Shown here one piece after another: positions 1 through 7,853 of a stretch of 24,601 nucleotides of DNA; position 1 is the first letter of the stretch; each line of letters begins with the position of its first letter. The DNA is from a virus. The stretch spans positions 1 through 24,601 of the IMG/VR virus record IMGVR_UViG_3300020182_001136. One strand, 5' to 3'. A program made the position numbers and the translations under genes. Below the pieces are notes generated by a model that saw only the letters and a list, made by a program, of their open reading frames with translations, did not search any database and was not told where the DNA came from.

Positions 1-65
1 TGACGGTTGCCTGAACTCTTACCACCTGGATTTTTTCGTCTGTCGATAATAGTATTATTTGGCAT
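1..65 (-). CDS. YeaH/DUF444-like protein, N-terminal fragment
   Basis: Only the first 21 codons are inside the window; the gene runs off the low-coordinate edge. The peptide begins MPNNTIIDRRKNPGGKSSGN, which resembles the start of E. coli YeaH (DUF444), where an early IDRR is followed by a basic, Asn/Ser-rich stretch. It begins 10 nt after the PrkA-like gene, with AAAGGA 7 nt before the ATG, so it is probably co-translated with it. In bacteria yeaG (PrkA) and yeaH are adjacent in the same order, which supports the call. YeaH is a VWA-type protein thought to act with PrkA in stress and starvation responses. The identification rests on a short peptide plus synteny; the family signature beyond residue 21 cannot be seen. 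Confidence 0.65.
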   Translation of the reverse strand, partial: MPNNTIIDRRKNPGGKSSGNR

Positions 66-75
66 TATATGTCCT

Positions 76-2010
76 TTAGTTAGACTTCTGGACTCGCATA
101 TACCATTCTACTAGTCGTTTAACTTGACGTTCTGTGTAACCCTTTTCAGTCATACGTGAAACGAAATCATCGTGCTTCCCTTGGTCGTCTTTTGATTTCT
201 TGCTACCGAATGAGATTACTGGAAGTAGTTCTTCTGTTCCTGCGAACATTTTGTTTTCAATAACTTCTTTCATCTTTTCGTATGCTGTCCAAGGTGGGTT
301 GCTACCTTCGTACTTCGATCTTGCACGTAGAACCCAATTCACTACTTCGTTTCTAAAGTCTTTCGGATTTGCGATACCAGCTGGCTTTTCAATCTTTTCT
401 AGTTCATCATTAAGAATAGAACGGTCAAATAGATTACCAGTGTCCGGATCTTTATAATCAATATTTTGAATCCAATGGTCTGCATAATCAATATAACGGT
501 CAAACAAGTTCTGTCCGTATTCGTTATAGCTTTCTAAGTATGCTTTCTGAATTTCATTGCCGACATCTTCTGCGTACTTCGGAGCAAGATAATCTTTGAT
601 ATAGCCAATCAAACGTTCTTCTGTTTCTTCTGGGAACTGTTCACGCTTAATAGCATTCTCTAGAACATACATAAGGTGTACAGGATCTGCTGCCACTTCA
701 TTGGCATCATGGTTAAATGCTTGAGACAAAATCTTAAATGCGAAACGTGTTGACATACCCGACATACCTTCATCTACGCCTGCTACATCACGATACTCTT
801 GCATAGTCTTTGCTTTGGGATCAACGTCATGTAGGTTCTCACCGTTATATACACGCATCTTTGCAGGAAGATTACTATTGGTGTGTGTCTTTAGACGTGA
901 TAAGATAGAGAACTGTGCAAGCATATCTAGTGTATGTGGCGCACAACGACTATCATCAAGACCAGACGATTTAAGCATCTTATCGTAGATAGATGTTTCT
1001 TCTGTAACACGTAGGCAGTAAGGGACTTTAACGATGTATACACGATCCAAGAACGCTTCGTTGTTCTTGTTGTTTCTGAATGCTTCCCATTCGCTTTCGT
1101 TAGAGTGTGCAACTACCACGCCGTTAAATGGGATTGCCGAGATACCCTCAGTACCCATATAGTTACCTTCTTGTGTTGCTGTCAGTAGTGGGTGCAGAAC
1201 TTTAATTGGAGCTTTAAACATCTCCACGAATTCCATCATACCTTGGTTACCACGACATAGACCACCTGAGAACGCATATGAGTCTGGGTCATTTTGTGAG
1301 AAGTATTCCAGTTTACGAATATCGGTCTTACCTACTAGTGATGAAATGTCTTGGTTGTTATCGTCACCTGGTTCTGTTTTCATAATACCGATTTGTTTCA
1401 GTTTAGATGGATACATTTTTACAACTGAGAATTTTGAGATGTCGCCTTCAAATTCATCTAACCTCTTAACTGCCCACGGCGAAAGAAGACCAGACAAGTA
1501 ACGCTTTGGGATGCCATATTCGCTTTCCATGTCATCGCCAAATTCTTTTGGGTCAAATAGTCCCAATGGTGTCTCAAATACTGGTGAAACTTCATCACCA
1601 GCTTTTAGGACGTACATTGGATGTTGTTCCATTAACTCTTTTAGTCGTTCTGCAAGAGAAGACTTACCGCCACCAACTGGGCCAAGAAGATAAAGAACTT
1701 GCTTTCTTTCTTCAAGTCCCTGTGCTGAATGTCGGAAGTATGCTACTAGACGTTCTACTGCTTCTTCCATTCCAAAGAAATCTTTAAACGCTGGATATAC
1801 TTTAATTGTTCTGTTTAGGAAGATACGACTTAGACGTTGGTCTGCACTTGTATCTACTGTTTCTGGCTCGCCGATTGCATCAAGCATTCTTTCTGGAGCA
1901 GTTGCATATGCTAGTTTATCTTTTTTGCACAACTTCAGATAGTCTTCTAATGACATTTCATCTTGTTGCCTACTAGCATATACTTTACTGAATTTTTTTA
2001 ATACGCCCAT
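76..2010 (-). CDS. prkA: PrkA-family serine protein kinase (YeaG-like)
   Basis: 644 aa, the same length as E. coli YeaG. PrkA proteins join an N-terminal AAA+ ATPase domain to a C-terminal kinase-like domain and are linked to nitrogen starvation and stationary-phase responses. Visible here: Walker A GPVGGGKS at residues 110-117, a family-typical NQGMMEFVEMFK segment near 255-266 followed by LLTATQEGNY, and VVVAHSNESEW near 298-308. The C-terminal domain (about 390-640) is complete, with no frameshift or truncation. ATG start; AGAGGA lies about 12 nt upstream. It follows the glycosyltransferase gene by 50 nt and precedes a YeaH-like gene by 10 nt. The gap before it holds only a weak late-like motif, so it is probably also read from the sigma70-type promoter before the glycosyltransferase. 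The substrate in the infected cell is unknown. Confidence 0.93.
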   Translation of the reverse strand: MGVLKKFSKVYASRQQDEMSLEDYLKLCKKDKLAYATAPERMLDAIGEPETVDTSADQRLSRIFLNRTIKVYPAFKDFFGMEEAVERLVAYFRHSAQGLEERKQVLYLLGPVGGGKSSLAERLKELMEQHPMYVLKAGDEVSPVFETPLGLFDPKEFGDDMESEYGIPKRYLSGLLSPWAVKRLDEFEGDISKFSVVKMYPSKLKQIGIMKTEPGDDNNQDISSLVGKTDIRKLEYFSQNDPDSYAFSGGLCRGNQGMMEFVEMFKAPIKVLHPLLTATQEGNYMGTEGISAIPFNGVVVAHSNESEWEAFRNNKNNEAFLDRVYIVKVPYCLRVTEETSIYDKMLKSSGLDDSRCAPHTLDMLAQFSILSRLKTHTNSNLPAKMRVYNGENLHDVDPKAKTMQEYRDVAGVDEGMSGMSTRFAFKILSQAFNHDANEVAADPVHLMYVLENAIKREQFPEETEERLIGYIKDYLAPKYAEDVGNEIQKAYLESYNEYGQNLFDRYIDYADHWIQNIDYKDPDTGNLFDRSILNDELEKIEKPAGIANPKDFRNEVVNWVLRARSKYEGSNPPWTAYEKMKEVIENKMFAGTEELLPVISFGSKKSKDDQGKHDDFVSRMTEKGYTERQVKRLVEWYMRVQKSN

Positions 2011-2060
2011 ATTAATTACTGTCCTCTTTTATTATATTCATGTATAACTATACTTATCAT

Positions 2061-2903
2061 TTACGTTGAAGTGAAAATATTACCAACACTGCCACTAAAT
2101 GTGAAGTGACCGATATGGTCTAAATTAATGCATGGATCTAACCATACCTCGCCGCCTATAGCTTGCCATCTACGACAAAATGCATAATCTTCTGATAGAT
2201 AACGTTTTGTATCCGGTTCGTGCATACAATCAAAGAATAGATATGTCCATTTAGCAAATTCTTCATCTAACAGCAAATCATTATTGAAGTATAACTCAGG
2301 ATATGCCGCAATCATTTTCATAATGACTTCACGTTTGATTAGCATGAACCCTGTTGCTGCATCTTTTAGTTTTACAAGACCATCTTCTGTACGGATTGTT
2401 CCTTGTTCAGACTTATCAAAGTTCCATTCAAAATTAAGCGCATAGTTCGATGCAAGACGTTGTAGGTCATTCGCGGTAACAGAATCATTATTAGATGCTG
2501 CTCTTGTCATCTTATCCCAATTCAAATCTTTCTTTGGATAGGCACCAGCAATAATATCTTTATCATGTTGCAACATATGAAGAATGTCAACTGGATCAAA
2601 GTTAATATCAGCATCGATAAACATTAGATGTGTTGCTTGTGGGTTAGCCATCATGTAAGCAACCATGTGACAACGTGCCCGTGAGATAAGAGACTCGTTT
2701 GCACTTGTTGTTACTGAATAGGGAATTTCATGCTTCGTATAAAGCATGTGTGCTTTAGACCATGAACGGAAGAATGGTTCTGTTACTTGCCCACCGTAGC
2801 ATGGTGTACAATAATGCACGTGTGTTTTTTTAATAAATTCTAAGTCGATGTCTTTACGGTGTTTCCGAAGACTTTCAATTATATCGCTCAACTGTGTGTC
2901 CAC
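2061..2903 (-). CDS. Glycosyltransferase, GT-A type
   Basis: 280 aa. GT-A enzymes transfer sugar from a nucleotide-sugar donor using a metal-binding DXD motif. Visible: MFIDADINF with DAD at residues 97-99, a family-typical DAATGFMLIKREV at 181-193, SEDYAFCRRW at 237-246 and an acceptor-side LDHIGHFTFSG at 261-271. There is no signal peptide or membrane segment, so it probably acts in the cytoplasm. The start is GTG, since no ATG occurs in frame before residue 53; the promoter just upstream would give a leader of about 12 nt. The acceptor (DNA base, lipopolysaccharide precursor or virion protein) cannot be told from sequence. It stands between the zeta-like kinase and the PrkA-like gene, among other possible host-takeover genes. 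Confidence 0.82.
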   Translation of the reverse strand: MDTQLSDIIESLRKHRKDIDLEFIKKTHVHYCTPCYGGQVTEPFFRSWSKAHMLYTKHEIPYSVTTSANESLISRARCHMVAYMMANPQATHLMFIDADINFDPVDILHMLQHDKDIIAGAYPKKDLNWDKMTRAASNNDSVTANDLQRLASNYALNFEWNFDKSEQGTIRTEDGLVKLKDAATGFMLIKREVIMKMIAAYPELYFNNDLLLDEEFAKWTYLFFDCMHEPDTKRYLSEDYAFCRRWQAIGGEVWLDPCINLDHIGHFTFSGSVGNIFTST

Positions 2904-2921
2904 TTCTTGTTACTTAGATTC

Positions 2922-2950
2922 ATAATACTATAATTACTTACCCAAGTCAA
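2922..2950 (-). promoter_or_regulatory. Sigma70-type promoter before glycosyltransferase
   Basis: Minus strand: TTGACT (2950-2945), 17 nt, TATTAT (2927-2922). The expected start of transcription is near 2915, about 12 nt before the GTG codon. No late-promoter motif is present in this gap. It probably drives the glycosyltransferase, PrkA-like and YeaH-like genes early in infection with the host polymerase. Confidence 0.7.
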
Positions 2951-2954
2951 GGAT

Positions 2955-3638
2955 TTATTTTGAAGATTTTTGGTCTGCTATCCATTTTTTAGCTCTGCGG
3001 TCGCTTGGTGCAGACATTAAGAATTTATCAATAGCTCTATCAACTTCTAAGAAGTTTGCTTTACGATCCGGATCTTCAAGTCCGCCGCTGTTATCTACAA
3101 TATGAAAATTACCGGCGCCGAATAGCTGTTGAAACTTCATAAGATTTTGTTGAACTGCTTGCCACATCTTAGTTACTTGCTCTTTAGGAAGACTTCTAGC
3201 TCTTTGCACATTGCGCTCCTGTGCTACATCTTCACTTGTGTTGACGAATAGCATCATAGTTTCATAACCCAATGATTTTAGTTGTTCATTTGCCTTTTGC
3301 ACCTTTGCTACGTCTTTGCCGGTACCATCAATAACAAGCCCTAGACGACCTTCAATGTGTGATGCTTCTTTATTCTTTGTAATCTGTTTTGCACGATTAC
3401 GAATTTCTTGCCCTTCATCCGAATAGATATCGTCAGGGGTTAATTCTTTGCCTGCCTTTGTCATCATATATTCATAAATATCATCTGAATTTACTGTACG
3501 TAGTCCTGTACCACTTAGCATCTTATTAGAAACAAAAGATTTGCCACTACCTGGACCACCAGCTAGAAATACTGCTTTAAAAATATGAGGGTCATTCACC
3601 CCTTCTTCTACTGGCTTGATGATTTCATTAACGTACAT
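2955..3638 (-). CDS. Zeta-toxin-like P-loop kinase
   Basis: 227 aa. Walker A GGPGSGKS at residues 27-34 is followed by SNKM and NSDDIYEYM near 50-58, the arrangement seen in zeta toxins and related small-molecule kinases, and by LVIDGTGKDV near 101-110. Bacterial zeta toxins phosphorylate UDP-GlcNAc; phage relatives may act on other nucleotides or polynucleotides, and the substrate here is not evident. No epsilon-type antitoxin gene is adjacent, which argues against a classical toxin-antitoxin pair. ATG start with TTGGAG 8 nt upstream. A late promoter and an inverted repeat that pairs with this Shine-Dalgarno lie just upstream, so expression is probably limited to late infection. Confidence 0.75.
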   Translation of the reverse strand: MYVNEIIKPVEEGVNDPHIFKAVFLAGGPGSGKSFVSNKMLSGTGLRTVNSDDIYEYMMTKAGKELTPDDIYSDEGQEIRNRAKQITKNKEASHIEGRLGLVIDGTGKDVAKVQKANEQLKSLGYETMMLFVNTSEDVAQERNVQRARSLPKEQVTKMWQAVQQNLMKFQQLFGAGNFHIVDNSGGLEDPDRKANFLEVDRAIDKFLMSAPSDRRAKKWIADQKSSK

Positions 3639-3647
3639 TTATATTTA

Positions 3648-3681
3648 CTCCAAGAATTTATTATATGTATTTATCTTGGAG
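3648..3681 (-). promoter_or_regulatory. RBS-sequestering inverted repeat around late promoter
   Basis: Minus-strand RNA can pair CUCCAAGA (3681-3674) with UCUUGGAG (3655-3648), 8 bp with an 18-nt loop. The 3' arm contains the GGAG Shine-Dalgarno of the zeta-like kinase. The 5' arm overlaps the start of GATAAATAC, so RNA begun at the late promoter (about 3662) lacks it. Folding is inferred; the complementarity is seen directly. Confidence 0.65.
3667..3675 (-). promoter_or_regulatory. Late promoter motif GATAAATAC
   Basis: Minus-strand GATAAATAC, one base from T4 late TATAAATA, 28 nt before the zeta-like kinase ATG. Aligned to T4 late promoters, the start of transcription is expected near 3662. 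The same 9-mer recurs before other genes in this window. Confidence 0.75.
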
Positions 3682-5422
3682 CGTTATAAATTATTTGAGA
3701 CCTAATTGAATTCCATCTACTCTCTACTGTACTAGTGTCTCGTTTTGCACGTTCTACTAATGTCGCGGTCCGAGTTGAATAGATGTTGTTATACTTCGTT
3801 AATGCCTCTTGTTCTTCAAAATTATCACGCTTACCAGTTTCACTTGTATATGATAAGTTACTTTGTGCTGTAGTTACATGTGATTTAATCTTACTAGATG
3901 TTTTAGACGCATCACTTGCAATAGATTTTGCTTCAACTTTAAGTGCAGAATTTGGGAAGTATGCGCCGCCGTCAAGTGCTGATTTAATATCATTACGTAT
4001 TCTATCTGACTTAGTTCGTGTTAGCATTAAGTCATTTAGGAATCTAGACTTCCAAGTAACAAATGCATTCGATTCGAATTCTCTCGTAGCATTTGATGTT
4101 GATATTTCTTTATCACTTGTGTTACTAGTTGATCCAGTCTCAGGCAGCTTAGAAACTATACTGCCACCACCGGAAGTAGGGTTAGTTACAAATGCATCAT
4201 CTGTTCCGAATATACTTGCAAAACTTTCTTCTATATCATGTAAGTATGAATCGAAAGGTGAATATAGTTTTGCACTTGCTATCATAGGAGACTGTGGTAC
4301 ACCAGGGGCTACTGATGCCGCTTCTCTAGCAGATTGTATAGCAGTATTAACATCATCTGCATTTGCTCTAGGATCTAATTCAGTTGCAATATTAGGAACT
4401 ACATTAGTTACTGGAGATATCATACTCTGTGCCGCTGATTTAAGTTCAGGAGAACCGGTGTTTAGAAGTACTGCTAGTTTACATGGATCTAACGTTGCAG
4501 CCGCTAGTGCAAGTGCCGCTAACTTTGCAGCGATACTGGCTGCCATACTTGTTAAGTTTGCTATTTCACTTGTTATTTGATTGGCTAATGCTGCGATACC
4601 ATTCATCATTGACTTTGCGACATTTCCGATCTCATTGAATATATCTTTGATACTTTGTGGAATCATGTCTGATATTGCATCAACAATTGCAGAGACCCCA
4701 CCTGAAATTGCACTGATGATACCTGCTGTAATATCAGTTATTACGCCAATCACTGGACCTAATAACTCTATAATTTTATCTAGTCCAGCATCCATAAAGT
4801 CCATTAAACCATCAAATGCACCTGACATAATGCCCATTAGTTCATTGAATAAACTACAACTGTCTGTTTGTTCGCCGAACTGCTGATTCATATCAGCTAA
4901 TGAACTCGCTTGTTCTAATGTCTGTGGTAGATTAGTAATCTGAGAATTTGTATGATTTTGTAAACTACCATACATAGGTATCGCTGCGCCAGATATCCCT
5001 GCTATAAGTATCATATTGCCAAAATCAACACCCAATGCGGATGATAATCCTGCTAGTAACAATGCTGTTTCAGTTGAAGATAATCCTGCATCTGAAAATG
5101 CACTTGATAGCGCCACCATTGCTAATGCACTCGGACTTGTTGCAAAATTTGTAAACGCATTTATGCTTGCTGTAGAACGTGCATCATATGGATTAGTGAA
5201 ATTGTTTGCACTAATCTCACTGCTAAAAACTTGTAGTGCTTGCGTTCTATTATAATGTACCTGCCGTGCTTGCAATTCTGCAAGCTGATCCGGAGTTAAA
5301 TCTGTAGAACTTATACCATCATAATATTCAACAGGAGTATTAGTTCCTGTAAATGTTACAGCGCCGCCGCCATTGTTAACCCATTCTTGGTATAATCTTT
5401 CAAATTCTGCTTCACTTGACAT
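3671..5422 (-). CDS. Large tail-associated protein with hydrophobic core, unknown function
   Basis: 583 aa, not recognised as a named family. Residues about 85-150 are Ala/Ser/Leu-rich with glycine-containing hydrophobic stretches. Residues about 205-330 form a long hydrophobic, helical, Ala/Ile-rich region rich in small residues. The C-terminal third (about 440-583) is polar and helical. Cysteines are rare. It starts 4 nt after the PAAR protein gene, in the same late transcript as the PAAR and Sm-like genes, which points to the tail tip or baseplate. The hydrophobic middle would suit a protein carried in the tail that meets the host envelope, but that is inference. Antisense open frames here are a by-product of its composition. 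Confidence 0.7.
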   Translation of the reverse strand: MSSEAEFERLYQEWVNNGGGAVTFTGTNTPVEYYDGISSTDLTPDQLAELQARQVHYNRTQALQVFSSEISANNFTNPYDARSTASINAFTNFATSPSALAMVALSSAFSDAGLSSTETALLLAGLSSALGVDFGNMILIAGISGAAIPMYGSLQNHTNSQITNLPQTLEQASSLADMNQQFGEQTDSCSLFNELMGIMSGAFDGLMDFMDAGLDKIIELLGPVIGVITDITAGIISAISGGVSAIVDAISDMIPQSIKDIFNEIGNVAKSMMNGIAALANQITSEIANLTSMAASIAAKLAALALAAATLDPCKLAVLLNTGSPELKSAAQSMISPVTNVVPNIATELDPRANADDVNTAIQSAREAASVAPGVPQSPMIASAKLYSPFDSYLHDIEESFASIFGTDDAFVTNPTSGGGSIVSKLPETGSTSNTSDKEISTSNATREFESNAFVTWKSRFLNDLMLTRTKSDRIRNDIKSALDGGAYFPNSALKVEAKSIASDASKTSSKIKSHVTTAQSNLSYTSETGKRDNFEEQEALTKYNNIYSTRTATLVERAKRDTSTVESRWNSIRSQIIYNAPR

Positions 5423-5426
5423 GTTC

Positions 5427-5732
5427 TTACCCGTTCACTATCACATTGCCACTACCAGATGCTACTCTAATACCACAAGAAAACGCATCACCTACTCTAC
5501 CAAGTGGTTTTCCATTAACCAATACATTAGAAGAACCTTGACGTAGTGGTGTAACATGCGGCACACAAGATGGTGGTGAACCTCGCGGAACACCATGTGG
5601 GGTATCACTGTCTCCAACTCTGAATGCTTGCAGTCCATTAATGATTACATTGCTTGAGCCGCTGGAACATTTACCCGGACCACATGGTGGGTGATTAGTT
5701 GTACTATCTGTTGTTCTAGCAGCGCTTGGCAT
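5427..5732 (-). CDS. PAAR-domain tail-tip protein
   Basis: 101 aa. PAAR proteins cap the membrane-piercing spike of contractile tails (T4 gp5.4) and type VI secretion systems; the fold is a small zinc-bound cone of short beta hairpins. Visible: an N-terminal MPSAARTTDSTTNHPPCGPG, then repeated SSNVIINGLQAFRVGD, SSNVLVNGKPLGRVGD and SGNVIVNG units, with Cys/His residues (HPPCGPGKC, CVPH, FSC) that can bind metal. It ends shortly after the third repeat. The ATG overlaps the stop of the upstream gene as TAATG, so translation is probably coupled. It is directly followed by the 583-aa protein, a candidate partner or cargo. Confidence 0.93.
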   Translation of the reverse strand: MPSAARTTDSTTNHPPCGPGKCSSGSSNVIINGLQAFRVGDSDTPHGVPRGSPPSCVPHVTPLRQGSSNVLVNGKPLGRVGDAFSCGIRVASGSGNVIVNG

Positions 5733-6043
5733 TATGTGATTAATCCTGATTTTTCTGGGACGACAAGACCAGATGTTGCTGCACGATATGCTTCAGTTGT
5801 TTCTTTATTAGTCTGTAAAATAGATACTACTTTATCTAGTCTAAATCCTACTGCGCCCTCACTATCTCCTGTGATAGTAAACGGCTGAAATGTAGCACCT
5901 TGTTGACCAAAGGCGATAGTTAATGGTCGTTGTAGTACGATCACATCATCATCTTCGCTTACAAACTTACCAAGAGCTTCTTGTCCGCTCATTAGTGCAA
6001 TTGTAATAATATCATTTACTTTATATTTGTTTTCTATTAACAT
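5732..6043 (-). CDS. Small beta-rich protein, possibly Sm-like
   Basis: 103 aa. The first half (residues 5-50) reads as alternating beta strands with the order of an Sm/Lsm-type barrel: a lead-in YKVNDIITIALMSG, a strand with EALGKFVSED and a strand DDVIVLQRPLTI. Proteins of this look are common in marine T4-like phages; their role is not known to me. ATG start with GAGGAT 4 nt upstream. It is the first gene of a late operon with the PAAR protein and the 583-aa protein. The fold is inferred from pattern only; a structural tail or neck role is equally possible. Confidence 0.7.
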   Translation of the reverse strand: MLIENKYKVNDIITIALMSGQEALGKFVSEDDDVIVLQRPLTIAFGQQGATFQPFTITGDSEGAVGFRLDKVVSILQTNKETTEAYRAATSGLVVPEKSGLIT

Positions 6044-6065
6044 ATTATCCTCGTTCTGCTATGTT
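6039..6065 (-). promoter_or_regulatory. Inverted repeat over start codon
   Basis: Minus-strand AACATA (6065-6060) can pair with TATGTT (6044-6039), 6 bp with a 15-nt loop. The 3' arm contains the ATG of the Sm-like gene and the loop contains its GAGGAT. RNA begun at the late promoter (about 6061) would lose almost all of the 5' arm. Six AT-rich pairs alone are weak evidence; it is listed because the same layout recurs at other late promoters. Confidence 0.4.
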
Positions 6066-6074
6066 GTATTTATC
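6066..6074 (-). promoter_or_regulatory. Late promoter motif GATAAATAC
   Basis: Minus-strand GATAAATAC 22 nt before the ATG of the Sm-like gene; expected start of transcription near 6061. It lies in the 53-bp gap after the radical SAM gene's stop is reached on the next transcript and probably drives the Sm-like, PAAR and 583-aa genes. Confidence 0.75.
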
Positions 6075-6096
6075 GTTATTATTAAGTATGTATATT

Positions 6097-7410
6097 TTAC
6101 ATACCACTGCTTTTAAGAATATCCCACCATTTTGGTGCTACACGTTCAAAACTTATATCTCTATATGGATTAACAAAATTATGAGCTTTGTCTTTATTTT
6201 GAATCATCTCTGTAAATTTTAAATTTGTTGTAGGAGCATCTTGTATTCTGTCTGCAATACATTTTAATTTATCTCGGTTATCACTATTATATATTTCATC
6301 ATCGATAATTGATTGTACATGTTTTAATGCATATTCTTTTGCTTCACCTTTAAGATTTGCAACATCCATCCAATCAGGGCCATAAACAATGTTTGTTGAT
6401 AACTGTATATACTTAATACCTGAATCTGACATTCTAGCATTTAATGTATTAACAAAGTTCAATAGGGGTCTTATATTGTGTATATTTAAAATACTTACTG
6501 TTATCGCAACACCCATTTGAGAAAATAAATTATTTTTATTTCGTCTTTTCATATATTCTACAAAACTGATAGCATTTTTGACTTGTTCACTCCATATTGA
6601 ACCTGTTCGCACGTATTCACCTAAGTCTTCAGTGCCATCTAAACTAAAATCAACTGTTAGGGATGAGAATTTATCCCATAGTTTTTCTTTGTAATCATCA
6701 ACTCCTATTGTCCCATTTGTTATGTATTGTATTTTAGGGTCGATATTATTTTCTGCTAACCATTCCAGATATTCATAATGCTGTGGTATTATTAAAGGTT
6801 CACCGCCAGTAAATTGAATGTATTCTAAGTCTTTAGATGCTTTTTTAATATGATCCCAAGTAACATCATCATTAATCCAGGAACTAAGTGCAGTCATTTT
6901 TTTAATATATTTTTTGTTTATGGCACCTTCATTGATATACGAATCTTCTCTTAATAATTTGTTAGAAACAGGGCCTGAGCATGTTCTACATTCAAGATTG
7001 CATTTTGCTCCTAATTTTAATTCTATACTTTTTAATTTAGTTTCTTTGTCAGCCGTAGGAAATTCACTATTTGCCCAAATTCTTCTACTACCTGACCCAG
7101 ACTTTTCAGTACGGTAACAATCATGGCAACCAGTTGCAGGTATATTTTTTACTGATTGCTTTCTAAGATTTGTCCAATCTTTAGAATTTAATATAGGTTC
7201 TAATCCTGCATCTTGTATCCAATGAAATTCTGGAACCTTTTGCCAAGAGAATGTTTCTTTTACTGCATTATGATATGGAGTATTTTTAATTGTATGTTCG
7301 CGATCTGCTTTTTTCCAGTCATAATTACAACAAGGTAATACTGCACCTCGACCTGTAATATTCAGGTGTGAAAATGGCATAATACATCTATATTTCTTAT
7401 CATCATCCAT
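6097..7410 (-). CDS. Radical SAM enzyme, twitch/SPASM-like
   Basis: 437 aa from the chosen start. Radical SAM enzymes bind a [4Fe-4S] cluster through CX3CX2C and cleave S-adenosylmethionine. Visible: C137-X3-C141-X2-C144 in KLGAKCNLECRTCSG, and GGEP at 202-205 for SAM binding. An N-terminal LPCCNYDW (C27, C28) and GCHDCY (C95, C98) supply four cysteines that could bind an auxiliary cluster. The substrate is unknown. I chose the ATG at 7410 (MDDDKKYRC), 10 nt after AAGGAT; upstream ATG 7434 and TTG 7437 lie in frame but extend further into the preceding gene. It overlaps that gene by 8 nt and belongs to the late operon beginning at 8642. Confidence 0.85.
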   Translation of the reverse strand: MDDDKKYRCIMPFSHLNITGRGAVLPCCNYDWKKADREHTIKNTPYHNAVKETFSWQKVPEFHWIQDAGLEPILNSKDWTNLRKQSVKNIPATGCHDCYRTEKSGSGSRRIWANSEFPTADKETKLKSIELKLGAKCNLECRTCSGPVSNKLLREDSYINEGAINKKYIKKMTALSSWINDDVTWDHIKKASKDLEYIQFTGGEPLIIPQHYEYLEWLAENNIDPKIQYITNGTIGVDDYKEKLWDKFSSLTVDFSLDGTEDLGEYVRTGSIWSEQVKNAISFVEYMKRRNKNNLFSQMGVAITVSILNIHNIRPLLNFVNTLNARMSDSGIKYIQLSTNIVYGPDWMDVANLKGEAKEYALKHVQSIIDDEIYNSDNRDKLKCIADRIQDAPTTNLKFTEMIQNKDKAHNFVNPYRDISFERVAPKWWDILKSSGM

Positions 7411-7852
7411 TAGCGTTTCTATCCTTAACTGCATCAATTATTGTGCTTGCGGTATATTTCTTTAGGATATCTAAATCATTTTGCACACGTTCAAATTTAT
7501 CCACTTTTCCATGTAATCTATTCAGGACATACCCGTCCACATAACAAACCAGATACATATCTCCCAATGATAAATCATGTACTAACCATACTTCCGGATT
7601 TAAATCCGGACGAGCATGATACACCGAATAGAAACAACCTACGCCATTTCCACTGTTAGTATAAAATTCTTCTGAAATATATTCCCAAACATCTGGCCAT
7701 ACCTGCGGACGATCATAATCAAACCCATGTCTACTATAATCTAATGATTTCCAAAAATCTATAGCTAATTGTAAATTCTTTTCTGAGAAATCTTCTTTTA
7801 GATTTAGTCGTGTTTGGCGCCATTCAAATAACCGAGTAGCTGTATCTTTCAT
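7403..7852 (-). CDS. Unknown 149-aa protein
   Basis: Not recognised. 149 aa, rich in Trp, Tyr and Phe (for example QVWPDVWEYISEEFY near 50-64), with a predicted beta-rich middle and a helical C-terminus. No signal peptide, membrane segment or known motif. It sits 1 nt after the fibre-like protein gene and overlaps the radical SAM gene by 8 nt, so the three are probably translated from one late mRNA. The tight overlap with the radical SAM enzyme makes it a possible partner or substrate, though nothing in the peptide shows this. Confidence 0.7.
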   Translation of the reverse strand: MKDTATRLFEWRQTRLNLKEDFSEKNLQLAIDFWKSLDYSRHGFDYDRPQVWPDVWEYISEEFYTNSGNGVGCFYSVYHARPDLNPEVWLVHDLSLGDMYLVCYVDGYVLNRLHGKVDKFERVQNDLDILKKYTASTIIDAVKDRNANG

Positions 7853-7853
7853 A

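Noticed and set aside
2050-2058. Weak late-like motif GATAAGTAT before the PrkA-like gene
   Set aside because: It has two differences from the window's GATAAATAC and no supporting hairpin. It may be used, but it is not clear enough to list as a promoter.
2955-3638. Toxin-antitoxin system based on the zeta-like kinase
   Set aside because: No small epsilon-like antitoxin gene lies next to it, and phage P-loop kinases of this type are common without one.
3783-4580. Long plus-strand open frame (265 codons), and a second one at 4581-4886
   Set aside because: Both lie antisense to the 583-aa protein and mirror its Ser/Ala/Ile-rich codons. Their peptides are low in complexity, and no Shine-Dalgarno or promoter was seen. 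No plus-strand frame in the window has better support.
7411-7437. Upstream TTG and ATG starts for the radical SAM gene
   Set aside because: They extend the overlap with the preceding gene to 32-35 nt. ATG at 7410 has AAGGAT at a workable distance and a minimal overlap. The choice is moderate, not certain.
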